DNA from: Rhodocyclales bacterium
GTDB taxonomy: Bacteria > Pseudomonadota > Gammaproteobacteria > Burkholderiales > Rhodocyclaceae
Direction: 5' to 3'
NCBI GenBank assembly: GCA_016235745.1
Contig: JACRJA010000065.1
Location: forward strand, 62,001 to 126,000
Length of the DNA stretch: 64,000 bases
Shown here: positions 55,093-64,000 of the stretch, one piece after another
Numbering within the stretch: position 1 is the first letter of the stretch
Layout of the letters: every line of letters begins with the position of its first letter
Notes under the pieces: generated by a model
Seen by the model: the letters and a program-made list of their open reading frames with translations, nothing else
Database searches by the model: none
Told to the model about the DNA's origin: nothing
Program-made: the position numbers and the translations under genes

Positions 55093-56343
55093 ATGTACGA
55101 AGGGTTCATCGGCTGGCGCTACACGCGCCGGCAACGCGGCACGCGCGGGCGCAATGCGTTCGTGTCGTTCATCTCGCTGGTGTCCATGCTGGGCCTGATG
55201 CTGGGGGTGGCCGCGCTCATCGTGGTGCTGTCGGTGATGAACGGTTTTCAGGACGAGCTGCGCCATCGCATCCTGGGAGTGGCCTCGCACATCGAGGTGA
55301 CGTCCCAGAGGGGGATGCTCGAAGAATGGCCGGCGGTGCTCGACCGGGTGCGCCGCCATCCGGAGGTGCTCGGCGCCGCACCTTTCATCCAGGAACAGGC
55401 GATGCTGAGCGGCAACGGCCGCGTGCAGGGCGTGGGGGTGCGCGGCATCGAGCCAGCGCTCGAGCGCGGCGTCGCGCAGTTCGCCGACTATCTGCGCGCC
55501 GGCAGCCTGGATGCCTTGCAGCCGCATTCCTATGGGATCGTTTTGGGCACGGATCTGGCACGTCGCCTGGCCGTGGGGCTGGGGGACGAAGTGACGCTGA
55601 TCGCGCCCACGGCCACGGCGACGCTTGCTGGCGTCATGCCGCGGGTGCGCGCTTTTCGTGTGGTCGGGCTCTTCGAATCGGGGATGTATGAATACGATTC
55701 GGGGCTGGTACTGGTGTCTCTGCGCGATGCCCAGGCGCTCTATCGCTACGGCGAGGCGGTCTCGGGAGTGCGCCTGAAGGTGCGCGACCTCTTCGCCGCG
55801 CCGGCCGTAGTGCGCCAACTCGCGCCGACGCTGCCCGCCGGCCTGTGGCTGCGCGACTGGACGCAGACGCACGCCAATTTCTTCCGCGCGGTGCAGCTGG
55901 AGAAGACGATGATGACGCTCATCCTCTTCCTCATCGTGGCGGTGGCGGCGTTCAACATCGTCTCGACGCTGGTGATGGCGGTGCAGGACAAGACCGCCGA
56001 CATCGCCATCCTGCGCACCCTGGGCGCGAGCCCGGCGTCCATCATGGGGATTTTCGTCGTGCAGGGCACCACCATCGGCGTGCTGGGGCTGGCGGCGGGG
56101 CTCGCGCTGGGGCTGGCGATCGCCCATCACCTCGACGTGGTGGTGCCGGCGCTCGAGCATCTCACCGGGGCGACGCTGTGGAACAAAGAGATCTACTTTC
56201 TGAGCGAGCTGCCCTCGAAAGTGCTCGCCGCCGACGTGCTGCGCGTGCTGGGGGGCTCTTTCGTGCTCACGCTGCTCGCCACCCTCTATCCCAGCTGGCG
56301 CGCTTCGCGCCTGCAACCGGCCGAGGCGCTGCGCCATGAGTGA
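55093..56343 (+). CDS. lolC: Lipoprotein-releasing ABC transporter permease LolC/E
   Basis: MYEGFIGWRYTRRQRGTRGRNAFVSFISLVSMLGLMLGVAALIVVLSVMNGFQDELRHRILG; IVSTLVMAVQDKTADIAILRTLGAS. Confidence 0.96.
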   Translation: MYEGFIGWRYTRRQRGTRGRNAFVSFISLVSMLGLMLGVAALIVVLSVMNGFQDELRHRILGVASHIEVTSQRGMLEEWPAVLDRVRRHPEVLGAAPFIQEQAMLSGNGRVQGVGVRGIEPALERGVAQFADYLRAGSLDALQPHSYGIVLGTDLARRLAVGLGDEVTLIAPTATATLAGVMPRVRAFRVVGLFESGMYEYDSGLVLVSLRDAQALYRYGEAVSGVRLKVRDLFAAPAVVRQLAPTLPAGLWLRDWTQTHANFFRAVQLEKTMMTLILFLIVAVAAFNIVSTLVMAVQDKTADIAILRTLGASPASIMGIFVVQGTTIGVLGLAAGLALGLAIAHHLDVVVPALEHLTGATLWNKEIYFLSELPSKVLAADVLRVLGGSFVLTLLATLYPSWRASRLQPAEALRHE

Positions 56344-57028
56344 GACGTCGATGGACCCGGTGCTGGAGGCGCAGGGGCTAGGCAAAGTGTACCTCGACGC
56401 GGGCGCGCCGCTCACCATCCTCGAGGGGGTGGAGCTGGCGATCCGTGCCGGCGAGCGCGTGGCCATCGTCGGCGCGTCGGGTTCGGGCAAGAGCACCTTG
56501 CTGCACCTGCTCGGCGGGCTCGATCGGCCCAGCAGCGGCGAAGTGCGCTGGTCGGGGCAGGCGGTGTTCGCGCTCGACGAGGCGGCCCGCGGGCGGCTGC
56601 GCAACGCCATGCTCGGCTTCGTCTATCAATTCCACCACCTGCTGCCGGAATTCACTGCGCTCGAGAACGTGGCGCTGCCGTGGATGATCCGGCGCCGGCC
56701 CAAGGCCGAGGCCCTGGAACGGGCGCGGGCGCTGCTGTGTGAAGTCGGGCTGGAAGCGCGGCTGGCGCACTTCCCGGCCCAGCTCTCGGGCGGGGAGCGC
56801 CAGCGCGTGGCGATCGCCCGGGCATTGGTGACCGAGCCGCCCTGCCTGCTCGCCGACGAGCCCACCGGCAACCTCGACCGGACCAATGCCGAGCGCGTCT
56901 TCGAATTGCTTCTTTCGCTCACCCGCACGCGCGGCATGGCGCTGGTGGTCGTCACCCACGACGAGCGGCTTGCCGCCCGGCTCGACCGCCGGCTCGCGCT
57001 GGAGGGGGGGCGGTTGACGCAGGCATGA
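56336..57028 (+). CDS. lolD: Lipoprotein-releasing ABC transporter ATP-binding protein LolD
   Basis: VGASGSGKSTLLHLLGGLDRPSSGEV; LSGGERQRVAIARAL; LLADEPTGNLD. Confidence 0.96.
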   Translation: MSETSMDPVLEAQGLGKVYLDAGAPLTILEGVELAIRAGERVAIVGASGSGKSTLLHLLGGLDRPSSGEVRWSGQAVFALDEAARGRLRNAMLGFVYQFHHLLPEFTALENVALPWMIRRRPKAEALERARALLCEVGLEARLAHFPAQLSGGERQRVAIARALVTEPPCLLADEPTGNLDRTNAERVFELLLSLTRTRGMALVVVTHDERLAARLDRRLALEGGRLTQA

Positions 57029-57034
57029 TGCAGG

Positions 57035-57169
57035 GGGCGCCGCGAACAACCGTCGCGAGCGGCTGCAGGGCAAGGCGCCCGGAGCGCAGCAGGCGAGACA
57101 TATCGTGAAGATAGGCGAGCCTGCGAGCACCGCGCAACGCCGCCATGCGGCCGCGCAGTAGATTGTTCG
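57035..57169 (-). repeat. 135-bp interspersed repeat, copy B (inverted relative to copy A)
   Basis: Reverse complement matches 21318-21452 over its full length with about 7 mismatches by eye. Confidence 0.93.
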
Positions 57170-57189
57170 AGGTGCCCAGGGGGGTCGGC

Positions 57190-57768
57190 TCATCCCCCTT
57201 CTTTTCCGCGTGTGAAGCAAGCCGCCGTCGCGCGACGTCGGCTGCGACGTCGGCGCCACTGCTGGATGAGGTGCCAGCGCCACCAGGCGCGCACGAGGAA
57301 ATAGCCTGCGATGGCGAGCGTGCTCGCCAGCACGAAGAGGCCGAAAAAGAGGGGCGTTCCCAGGGACGCTACCCAGGCGAACGCCTGATCCATCCATTCT
57401 CCCAGGCTTTGCTCGCCCCATTCGGGTGCGGGCTGGAAGCCGCCGTCTTCCCGTCCGAGCAGGAAACTGCCGATCTGGAAGGCGGCGAAATAGATCACCG
57501 GGATGGTGAGGGGGTTCGTATAGAGAGTGGTGAACACAGCGACCGGCAGATTGGCGCGAAAGAGGACGCACAGAAGCGCGGCGGTGAGCATCTGGAACGG
57601 CCCGGGGATGAGGCCGCACCACAGACCGACGGCCACCCCCGCTGACACCGAGCGGCGGTTGATGTGCCACAGCCGCGGGTGGAGCAGGGTGTTGCGAAAC
57701 GGGCGCAGCCAGCGGTTGTCGCGTATGACTTCATGATTCGGCAGAATGCGTTTGAACCAGCGCCGCAT
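57190..57768 (-). CDS. DUF2062 domain-containing membrane protein
   Basis: RRSVSAGVAVGLWCGLIPGPFQMLTAALLCVLFRANLPVAVFTTLYTNPLTIPVIYFAAFQIG. Confidence 0.92.
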   Translation of the reverse strand: MRRWFKRILPNHEVIRDNRWLRPFRNTLLHPRLWHINRRSVSAGVAVGLWCGLIPGPFQMLTAALLCVLFRANLPVAVFTTLYTNPLTIPVIYFAAFQIGSFLLGREDGGFQPAPEWGEQSLGEWMDQAFAWVASLGTPLFFGLFVLASTLAIAGYFLVRAWWRWHLIQQWRRRRSRRRATAACFTRGKEGG

Positions 57769-57775
57769 GGAAACC

Positions 57776-58741
57776 TCAGGGTGAAGAGTGATCGAGAAGA
57801 AAATCGCGCACGATGGCGATCTGCTGCGGGTCCATCAGCGCCGGGGCGTGCCCGACGCCGGGGATCTCCACCAACTTGGCGCGCGGGCCGCGGCGGGTCA
57901 TTTCCTCGGCGCTCTCGTGCGTGAGCAGATCCGATTCGGCGCCGCGCAGCACCAGGGTGGAACAGCGGATGGCGTCCCAGAGTGTCCACAGGTCGACGTC
58001 GAGCGCCGGCTGCGTCTGGAAAGGGACGGCGATGCCGGGGTCGTAGCGCAGTACCCAGCGCCCGTCTACGTCTTGGCGCACCGAGTGCAGGGTGAGGTGC
58101 CGCCACTGCGCATCGGTGAGCGGCCCGAAGGGGGCGTGGATGCGCCGCAGGTAGGCTTCGGCCGCTTCCAGGGTGGCGAAGTGCGGTGTTTCGCCCACGT
58201 AGCGCCCGATGCGCTCGAGCGAGGCGGCCGAGAGCACGGGGCCGACGTCGTTGAGCACCAGCTTTTCGATCGGGCTCATGGGCTGCGCAGCGAGCGTCAT
58301 GCCGATCAGACCGCCCATGGAAGTGCCGAGCCAGTGCAGGGTCTTGGGGCGGATCTTGCCGAGCAGGGTGAAGAGGTCCGAGACGTAGAGCGGGATCGTG
58401 TAGTCAGTCTTGACCGTGAGCCAATCGGAGAGCCCGCGCCCGACCACGTCGGGGCAGATCACGCGGTAGTGCGGTGCGAGCGCCCGGGCGAGTTCGTCGA
58501 AGTCACGCCCGGTGCGCGTGAGACCGTGCACGCACAGCAGCACCTTGGGGTTGGTCGGATCGCCCCACTCGTAGTAGACCATGCGATGCATGCCGTGCGG
58601 ACCGACGCACATGATGTGGTCGGTGCGCATCTCGGCGGAGGCGTCGCGAGGGGGCGAGGATTCGCCGGCGGGGGCGCGGGGGGCACGGCGTGTGCCGGCA
58701 AGCCAGCGCTTGGCACGTTCGATCCACTTGGCAAGGCTCAT
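57776..58741 (-). CDS. Alpha/beta hydrolase
   Basis: LLCVHGLTRTGRDFDELA; GTSMGGLIGM nucleophile elbow; GVGHAPAL. Confidence 0.92.
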   Translation of the reverse strand: MSLAKWIERAKRWLAGTRRAPRAPAGESSPPRDASAEMRTDHIMCVGPHGMHRMVYYEWGDPTNPKVLLCVHGLTRTGRDFDELARALAPHYRVICPDVVGRGLSDWLTVKTDYTIPLYVSDLFTLLGKIRPKTLHWLGTSMGGLIGMTLAAQPMSPIEKLVLNDVGPVLSAASLERIGRYVGETPHFATLEAAEAYLRRIHAPFGPLTDAQWRHLTLHSVRQDVDGRWVLRYDPGIAVPFQTQPALDVDLWTLWDAIRCSTLVLRGAESDLLTHESAEEMTRRGPRAKLVEIPGVGHAPALMDPQQIAIVRDFLLDHSSP

Positions 58742-61185
58742 GGGGAGAGCTCCTCTTCGTCGCAGGAAGGTTCTTGCCACACAGAATACCAGTAGCGCCG
58801 CGTTTCTGTCCGGTGGCTGCGCACGCTCAAGCCCTCGGCCGCGAAGAAGGCCGTGACCGCGCCGTCGCGGTCGCTGCGCCACGCTTGCGCCCCGGCGCGC
58901 CGCCAGGCCGAGGCAACGCCGCAGTCCGGATGATGAAAACGGTTGCGGTAGCCGACGGCGTAGACCACGTGGCGCGCGCCGGTGGCGGCGATCCACTCGG
59001 GCGCTGAGCTCGTCTTGCTGCCGTGGTGCCCGGCGACGACGAGCTCGGCGCGAACGTCCCGCGCCGGCAGGCTGTCGAGCAGGTGGCGTTCGCCGCGCCG
59101 CCCCAGGTCGCCCGGCACGATCGCCGCCCCGGAGGCCGTCTCCACGCGCAGCACGCAGGAAGCGTCGTTGTCCCCTCGCCCTTTCCATGGGTCGGTGAGG
59201 TCGGGATGCAGCACGGAGAAACGCACGCCGTCCCATTCCCAGCGATCGTCGCGGCTGCAGGGCAGCGCCAGCGGATGCATCGCCGCGAGCCGCTCGTCGT
59301 CCAGGCCGCCAGCGCGCACGGAGGCCGCGGGCAGGGCCCGTGCGAGCGCAGGCCAGCCGCCGACGTGGTCGTTGTCCGGATGCGAGAGGATGACGCGGTC
59401 GAGCTGGCGCACGCCCTGGGCGCGCAGGTAGGGGATGAGCACGCGGCTGCCGGCGTCGAACCCGCCCTGCCGGGGGCCGGTGTCGAAGACGAGGTCATGC
59501 GCGGCGGTCTGCACGTGTACTGCCAGTCCCTGTCCGACGTCGAGCACCGTGAGGCGCGCTTCGCCCGGCCCCGGCCGCGGCGGCTGCCAGAAAAGGATCG
59601 AGGCGATGCCGACGAGGCCGATCGATCGCGCCGGCGTGCCGCGCGGCAGCAGCATCCAGGCGATGGCGGCCGTGGCAGCGAGCACCAGCGGCCAGGGCGG
59701 CGACGGCAGGGCGAACGTCGCGCCGGGTAGCGCCGCGCAAAAGCGCAGCACCGCTTCGAGCAAGGCCACGCTCGCATCGAACGCCGCCACGAGGAAGCCG
59801 GCGGGAAAGGCGAGCACGAGCAGCGCAAGCGGCGTGACTACCCAGCTCACCCAGGGAATGGCCACTAGGTTGGCGAGCGTGCCGAGCGCGGCGACGCTGC
59901 CGAACCAACCGAGCACCACCGGCGCGAGCAGCAGCGTCAGGCGCCATTGCACCGTGACGAGTTCCCGCCCGAAGGACGGCAGCGACCGGTACCACGGCCG
60001 GGTTTGTTGCGCCGCGGCTGCTTCGGCTGTGGCCGCATCTTGCGGCGCAGGCGAACCATAAACGATGAGCGCGCCCATGGCGAGGAAGGAAAGCCAGAAA
60101 CCGGGCGCGCCCACCGCCCAGGGGTCGAAGACGAGCACCGCCCACAGGCTCAACATCAGCACCGTCCAGCCGGAGACGAAACGGCCGCTGAAGAGCGCCC
60201 CGGCCGCTGCCAGCAGCATCACCACGGCGCGTTGCGTCGGCACTTCCATGCCCGCGAGGAGCGCATAGGCGAGCGCCGCGAGCACGCCGGCGACCAGCCC
60301 CGCCTGCCGCGCCGGCACGCGCAGCAGACGATCCGGATCGCGGCGCCACAGGGCCGCCGTGATTCCCCCCGCGAGCACCGCCACCAGCGTCACGTGCAAG
60401 CCGGAGATACTCACCAGGTGCGCCGTGCCGGTGGCAGCGATCGTCTGCCAGGCCTCTTCGTCGAACCCCCGCGTCTCGCCGATCGCCAGCGCCGCGAGCC
60501 ATTCGCCCTGGCGCGAACCCGTGCGTTCGAGCCGTTGCCGCGCCGCCTCGCGCCAGCGCTCCAGCGCTACCCGGGGCGTCCAGACGGTGCCGGCAAGGGC
60601 GTGCGGCGGCGCGCTCACCCGACCGGTGGCACCGATGCCGCGGGAAAACCAGAAGAACTCACGATCGAAGACGCCCGGATCGGCCAGACCCTGCGGCGGG
60701 CGCAGCTTCACCTGCAAGCGCCAGCGTGTTCCGGGCTGCCAGAAGGCGTCGGGAAAATCCGCCTCCTCCCGCCCCTTTCGCGCCGTTGGCGCCAGCAGCC
60801 ACAGGCGGGAAGGAACGCCTTCGGGCGCGCGCTCGACGGCGAGCTCGAAACGACGGCCGGATTCGTCCGCCCTCCCCATAGCGCGCACGTAGCCCTCGAC
60901 CACGAGCTCATGCCCGGCGAGCGCTTCCGGCAGGCGATCGGCCAGGTGCGCAGCGCTGCGCCAGCCGCTCGAAGAGAAAGCGAGCAGCGCGGCGGCAAGA
61001 AAGACGAGCCCATGCCCCCACAGACCCAGCGCCTCGGGCACCTTGCGCCAGCGCCGCCAGCCCAGAGCGAGGGCGATCGCCCCCGCGAGGGCCGAAGCCG
61101 CCAGCACTCCCCGACCCGGCAGCGCTGGCAGCAGGTGCAGCGCGACGCAGCCGAGCAGCCAGCCGGGCGCGAGCGTGGCGATCAC
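58738..61185 (-). CDS. comEC: DNA internalization-related competence protein ComEC/Rec2
   Basis: Competence domain with HLVSISGLHVTL; C-terminal MBL-like LDVGQGLAVHVQT...SHPDNDHVGG. Confidence 0.95.
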   Translation of the reverse strand: MIATLAPGWLLGCVALHLLPALPGRGVLAASALAGAIALALGWRRWRKVPEALGLWGHGLVFLAAALLAFSSSGWRSAAHLADRLPEALAGHELVVEGYVRAMGRADESGRRFELAVERAPEGVPSRLWLLAPTARKGREEADFPDAFWQPGTRWRLQVKLRPPQGLADPGVFDREFFWFSRGIGATGRVSAPPHALAGTVWTPRVALERWREAARQRLERTGSRQGEWLAALAIGETRGFDEEAWQTIAATGTAHLVSISGLHVTLVAVLAGGITAALWRRDPDRLLRVPARQAGLVAGVLAALAYALLAGMEVPTQRAVVMLLAAAGALFSGRFVSGWTVLMLSLWAVLVFDPWAVGAPGFWLSFLAMGALIVYGSPAPQDAATAEAAAAQQTRPWYRSLPSFGRELVTVQWRLTLLLAPVVLGWFGSVAALGTLANLVAIPWVSWVVTPLALLVLAFPAGFLVAAFDASVALLEAVLRFCAALPGATFALPSPPWPLVLAATAAIAWMLLPRGTPARSIGLVGIASILFWQPPRPGPGEARLTVLDVGQGLAVHVQTAAHDLVFDTGPRQGGFDAGSRVLIPYLRAQGVRQLDRVILSHPDNDHVGGWPALARALPAASVRAGGLDDERLAAMHPLALPCSRDDRWEWDGVRFSVLHPDLTDPWKGRGDNDASCVLRVETASGAAIVPGDLGRRGERHLLDSLPARDVRAELVVAGHHGSKTSSAPEWIAATGARHVVYAVGYRNRFHHPDCGVASAWRRAGAQAWRSDRDGAVTAFFAAEGLSVRSHRTETRRYWYSVWQEPSCDEEELSP

Positions 61186-61203
61186 GGCCGGGCATCCCGC
61201 CGC

Positions 61204-62406
61204 TCAATGCAGGTAGCGCGGACCCGACGGCGTATGGTTGGGATTGCTGTCGCCCCCGTCTTCCTCTTGGGCGGGAAGCTCGGCGTGCACCAGTTCCCCC
61301 TCGGCGTTGGGGAAGAGCGGAGCGCCGCAGTCGTCGCAGAATTCGAGCGGCAGGGTACGGCGCAGCGTCACGACGTCGTGGATGCCCACCGCCTTGAGGG
61401 TTTCATGGATCTGCCGCTGCGCCTCGGCCTCCGTCTCGTCGGCGCCGAGCAAGGGCCAGGGCACGCCGTGCACCACCTGGCCGCCGTGCTTGAGGGCGAG
61501 CCCGATGCGGTATTCGAATTCGCCCTGGCTCTCGCAGGGCGCGACCACCGCGCGCAGGTGGCTCGCGGCGATGTCGGCCTCGGCGGCGAGAAAGGCGACG
61601 GCGGCATGGATCGCAAAGGGGCGGGCGTCGCGATTGGCCTTGCGCGAGGCGGTGAAGTAGGCATCGGGCAATTCCGTCTCGGTGCCGCAGCCGGGCATGA
61701 TCTGCGCGAGCACCGGCCCGGCCTGCTTGCGCCATTGGGCGAAGGCGAATTCGCGATCGCCCTCCGCTTCCTGCCAGGTGAAGATGGGCCCATCCTTGGG
61801 CGCGGCGGCGGCCGCCAGCACGTAGCGGATGTCGGAGAGGAAGACGGCGGATTCGGGAAGCGCATCGCGATCGACGGCATGATCGCGCCCGGCGAGCGCG
61901 TCTTTGCCGGCCGCCTGCAGCCACTGCCGCGTGGCGACGAACCCCTGGGGCAGCTGGTCGGGGCTGAAGAGATAGTCGAAAAGGGCGAATTTCACCCCGG
62001 CGGCGAAGATGTGCGCGCCCAGATGCACGCGCAGGTTCTCACGCACCGCCTGGGGAATCGGGCGGGCCGGGATCTGGAAGCGCGACCAGGCGAGCACGGG
62101 GGCGGCCACGAGCACCAGGTCATGGTTCTTGTCGAAATCGGTCAGCGTCTCGGCCTCCGAGTCGAGCACGTCGCTCAACTCCTCGTAGGCCTGCAGCTCG
62201 CTCTGGTAGAGATGATCGAGCGCGCGCTCGATCGCGGCTTCGTCTCCGGCCTCGAGCAGGGTGCGGACCGCCTCGCCGAGCAGACGTTCCCAGTAGCGAT
62301 CCTCGATGCGGCTGCCCGACTGGGCCAGCCCCTTGGCGAGCCAGCACAGACGCTCGGCATCGCGCGGCAGGCCGCTCGGGCGGGGAATGCGGGTTTTCTT
62401 CTTCAT
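61204..62406 (-). CDS. DUF2863-like conserved protein of betaproteobacteria
   Basis: 400-aa ORF starting MKKKTRIPRPSGLPRDAERLCWLAKGLAQSGSRIEDRYWE; C-terminal FCDDCGAPLFPN. Confidence 0.75.
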   Translation of the reverse strand: MKKKTRIPRPSGLPRDAERLCWLAKGLAQSGSRIEDRYWERLLGEAVRTLLEAGDEAAIERALDHLYQSELQAYEELSDVLDSEAETLTDFDKNHDLVLVAAPVLAWSRFQIPARPIPQAVRENLRVHLGAHIFAAGVKFALFDYLFSPDQLPQGFVATRQWLQAAGKDALAGRDHAVDRDALPESAVFLSDIRYVLAAAAAPKDGPIFTWQEAEGDREFAFAQWRKQAGPVLAQIMPGCGTETELPDAYFTASRKANRDARPFAIHAAVAFLAAEADIAASHLRAVVAPCESQGEFEYRIGLALKHGGQVVHGVPWPLLGADETEAEAQRQIHETLKAVGIHDVVTLRRTLPLEFCDDCGAPLFPNAEGELVHAELPAQEEDGGDSNPNHTPSGPRYLH

Positions 62407-62429
62407 GGTGTCGCTCCAAAAAACCCGTC

Positions 62430-63269
62430 TCACAGATCGGCGTATTTTTGCATCTTTTGCAGATGCTGCATGATCACGGCAGCGATCTCCTCGATCGATT
62501 TGGTCGTCGAGTCGATCCAGGGGATCCCTTCGCGGCGCATCAGGGCCAGCGCCTCTTCCACCTCCTTGCGGCAGTTCTCCAGTGAAGCATAGGCGCTGCT
62601 GGGGCGGCGCTCCTCGCGGATTTGGGCCAGGCGCTCGGGGGAGATGGTCAGCCCGAAGAGCTTGGCGCGGTGCGGCTTGAGCGGCGCGGGCAGCGCCTTG
62701 CGCTCGAAATCCTCGGGAATCAGCGGGTAGTTGGCCGCCTTCACCGCATACTGCATGGCCAGGTACAGGCTCGTGGGCGTTTTTCCCGAGCGGGACACGC
62801 CGATGAGAATGATGTCAGCGTCGTCGAGCGTGCCATCCTGCACGATCCCGTCGTCGTGCGAGAGCGCGAAGTTGATCGCTTCGATGCGCCGCTGGTAGCT
62901 GCGGTTGTCGAGGATGCCGTGGAATCGCCCCACCGCGTGCGTGCTCGGCATGCCCAGCTCGCGCTCGAGCGGCCCGAGAAAAGTGCCGAAGAGATCGACG
63001 ATGTGGGCTTCGGCCCGATGCAGCACCGCCACCACGGCGGGCTGCACCAGGGTGCTGAAAACGATGGGACGCAGCCCCGTGCGCCGCTTCACCCGTTCGA
63101 TGCGCTCCACGAGGTCGCTCGCTTTTTCCGGCGCATCGACGAAGGGCGCGCGCACCTCGTCGTAGTCGAAGTCGGGGAATTGCGCGAGCAGACTGTGACC
63201 GAGCGTTTCGGCGGTGATGCCCGTGCCGTCGGAGACGTAGAATACGGTGCGTTTTGGGGTATCCGGCAT
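62430..63269 (-). CDS. ppsR: Pyruvate,water dikinase regulatory protein (bifunctional kinase/phosphorylase)
   Basis: FYVSDGTGITAETLGHSLLAQFP; LIGVSRSGKTPTSLYLAMQYAVKAANYPL; divergent from ppsA. Confidence 0.96.
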   Translation of the reverse strand: MPDTPKRTVFYVSDGTGITAETLGHSLLAQFPDFDYDEVRAPFVDAPEKASDLVERIERVKRRTGLRPIVFSTLVQPAVVAVLHRAEAHIVDLFGTFLGPLERELGMPSTHAVGRFHGILDNRSYQRRIEAINFALSHDDGIVQDGTLDDADIILIGVSRSGKTPTSLYLAMQYAVKAANYPLIPEDFERKALPAPLKPHRAKLFGLTISPERLAQIREERRPSSAYASLENCRKEVEEALALMRREGIPWIDSTTKSIEEIAAVIMQHLQKMQKYADL

Positions 63270-63370
63270 GGCGGGGGAGCTGGCGCTCGTGGCGCGTTGC
63301 GCTTACCAAAATGAGGGAAAACCCTTAGAATACCATTTTTCCGTGCCTCACGAACTCAGGAAAGGCTGCG

Positions 63371-64000
63371 ATGACCCGATATGTGATCCCGTTCAACGAG
63401 CTGCGCATGACCGACGTCGGCATCGTCGGCGGCAAGAACGCCTCGCTCGGCGAGATGATCAGCCAACTGCCCGCGGACGTGCGCGTGCCGGGCGGTTTTG
63501 CCACCACCGCCGAAGCCTACCGCCTCTTCCTGGCGCAAAATGGTCTCGCACAGCGCATCCATGACGCGCTCGAAACGCTCGACGTCGATGACGTCAGCGC
63601 GCTCGCCCAGACCGGCGCCGAGATCCGCCGCTGGATCATGGAGACGCCTTTCCCGCCCGAGTTCGAGGCCCAGATCCGCCAAGCCTACGCCGAACTCGTC
63701 ACCCGCGAAGGCGAAGGGGCGAGTTTCGCCGTGCGCTCCTCGGCCACGGCCGAAGACCTGCCCGATGCCTCCTTCGCCGGCCAGCAGGAAACCCTGCTCA
63801 ACGTCTCCGGCATCGAGAACATCCTCCACGCCATCAAGGAAGTCTTCGCCTCGCTCTACAACGACCGGGCGATCGCCTATCGCGTGCACAAGGGCTTCCG
63901 TCACGCCGAGGTGGCCTTGTCGGCCGGCGTGCAGCGCATGGTGCGCTCCGACGCGGGCGCTTCCGGCGTGATGTTCACCATCGACACCGAATCCGGATTC
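63371..64000 (+). CDS. ppsA: Phosphoenolpyruvate synthase (partial, runs off window end)
   Basis: [54 protein letters not shown]. Confidence 0.97.
   Translation, partial: MTRYVIPFNELRMTDVGIVGGKNASLGEMISQLPADVRVPGGFATTAEAYRLFLAQNGLAQRIHDALETLDVDDVSALAQTGAEIRRWIMETPFPPEFEAQIRQAYAELVTREGEGASFAVRSSATAEDLPDASFAGQQETLLNVSGIENILHAIKEVFASLYNDRAIAYRVHKGFRHAEVALSAGVQRMVRSDAGASGVMFTIDTESGF

Noticed and set aside
54007-56610. 867-aa minus-strand ORF extending over lolC
   Set aside because: Only the 345 C-terminal residues (start 55041) are plausible; the N-terminal extension is antisense to lolC/lolD.
59947-62592. 881-aa plus-strand ORF opposite comEC and the DUF2863-like gene
   Set aside because: Antisense to confident genes with no domain signatures.

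Overview
64 kb GC-rich chromosomal segment, probably from a betaproteobacterium of the Hydrogenophilaceae type (inferred from the c-552-like cytochrome and conserved gene orders; not verified by search). It is almost entirely core housekeeping sequence: pilU-pilT, yggS-proC-yggT-yggU, yqgE-ruvX-pyrR-pyrB-pyrC', ponA / pilMNOPQ-aroK-aroB-dgt-gltB-gltD, MFS-ssb, tcdA-cbiX-surE-pcm-nlpD-rpoS, tgpA-DUF58-moxR, HDAC-like, dapA-bamC-rlmD-dgkA-uppP, glnD-map-prfB-recJ, lolC-lolD, comEC, ppsR/ppsA. No tRNA, rRNA, CRISPR array, prophage or complete IS element was recognised. The most interesting non-housekeeping signals are: (1) a 135-bp interspersed repeat present twice in opposite orientation (21318-21452 and 57035-57169), about 95% identical by eye, with 9-bp terminal inverted repeats and a conserved small ORF; (2) an apparent C-terminal remnant of an IS200/IS605-type TnpB directly after ssb (32437-32547), which may retain a right end or omegaRNA relic; (3) a dihydroorotase homologue that has lost metal-binding and catalytic residues; (4) a canonical prfB programmed +1 frameshift site; (5) overlapping 3' ends in four of six convergent gene pairs, including rpoS. 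I did not find convincing evidence of a large undescribed multi-gene system.
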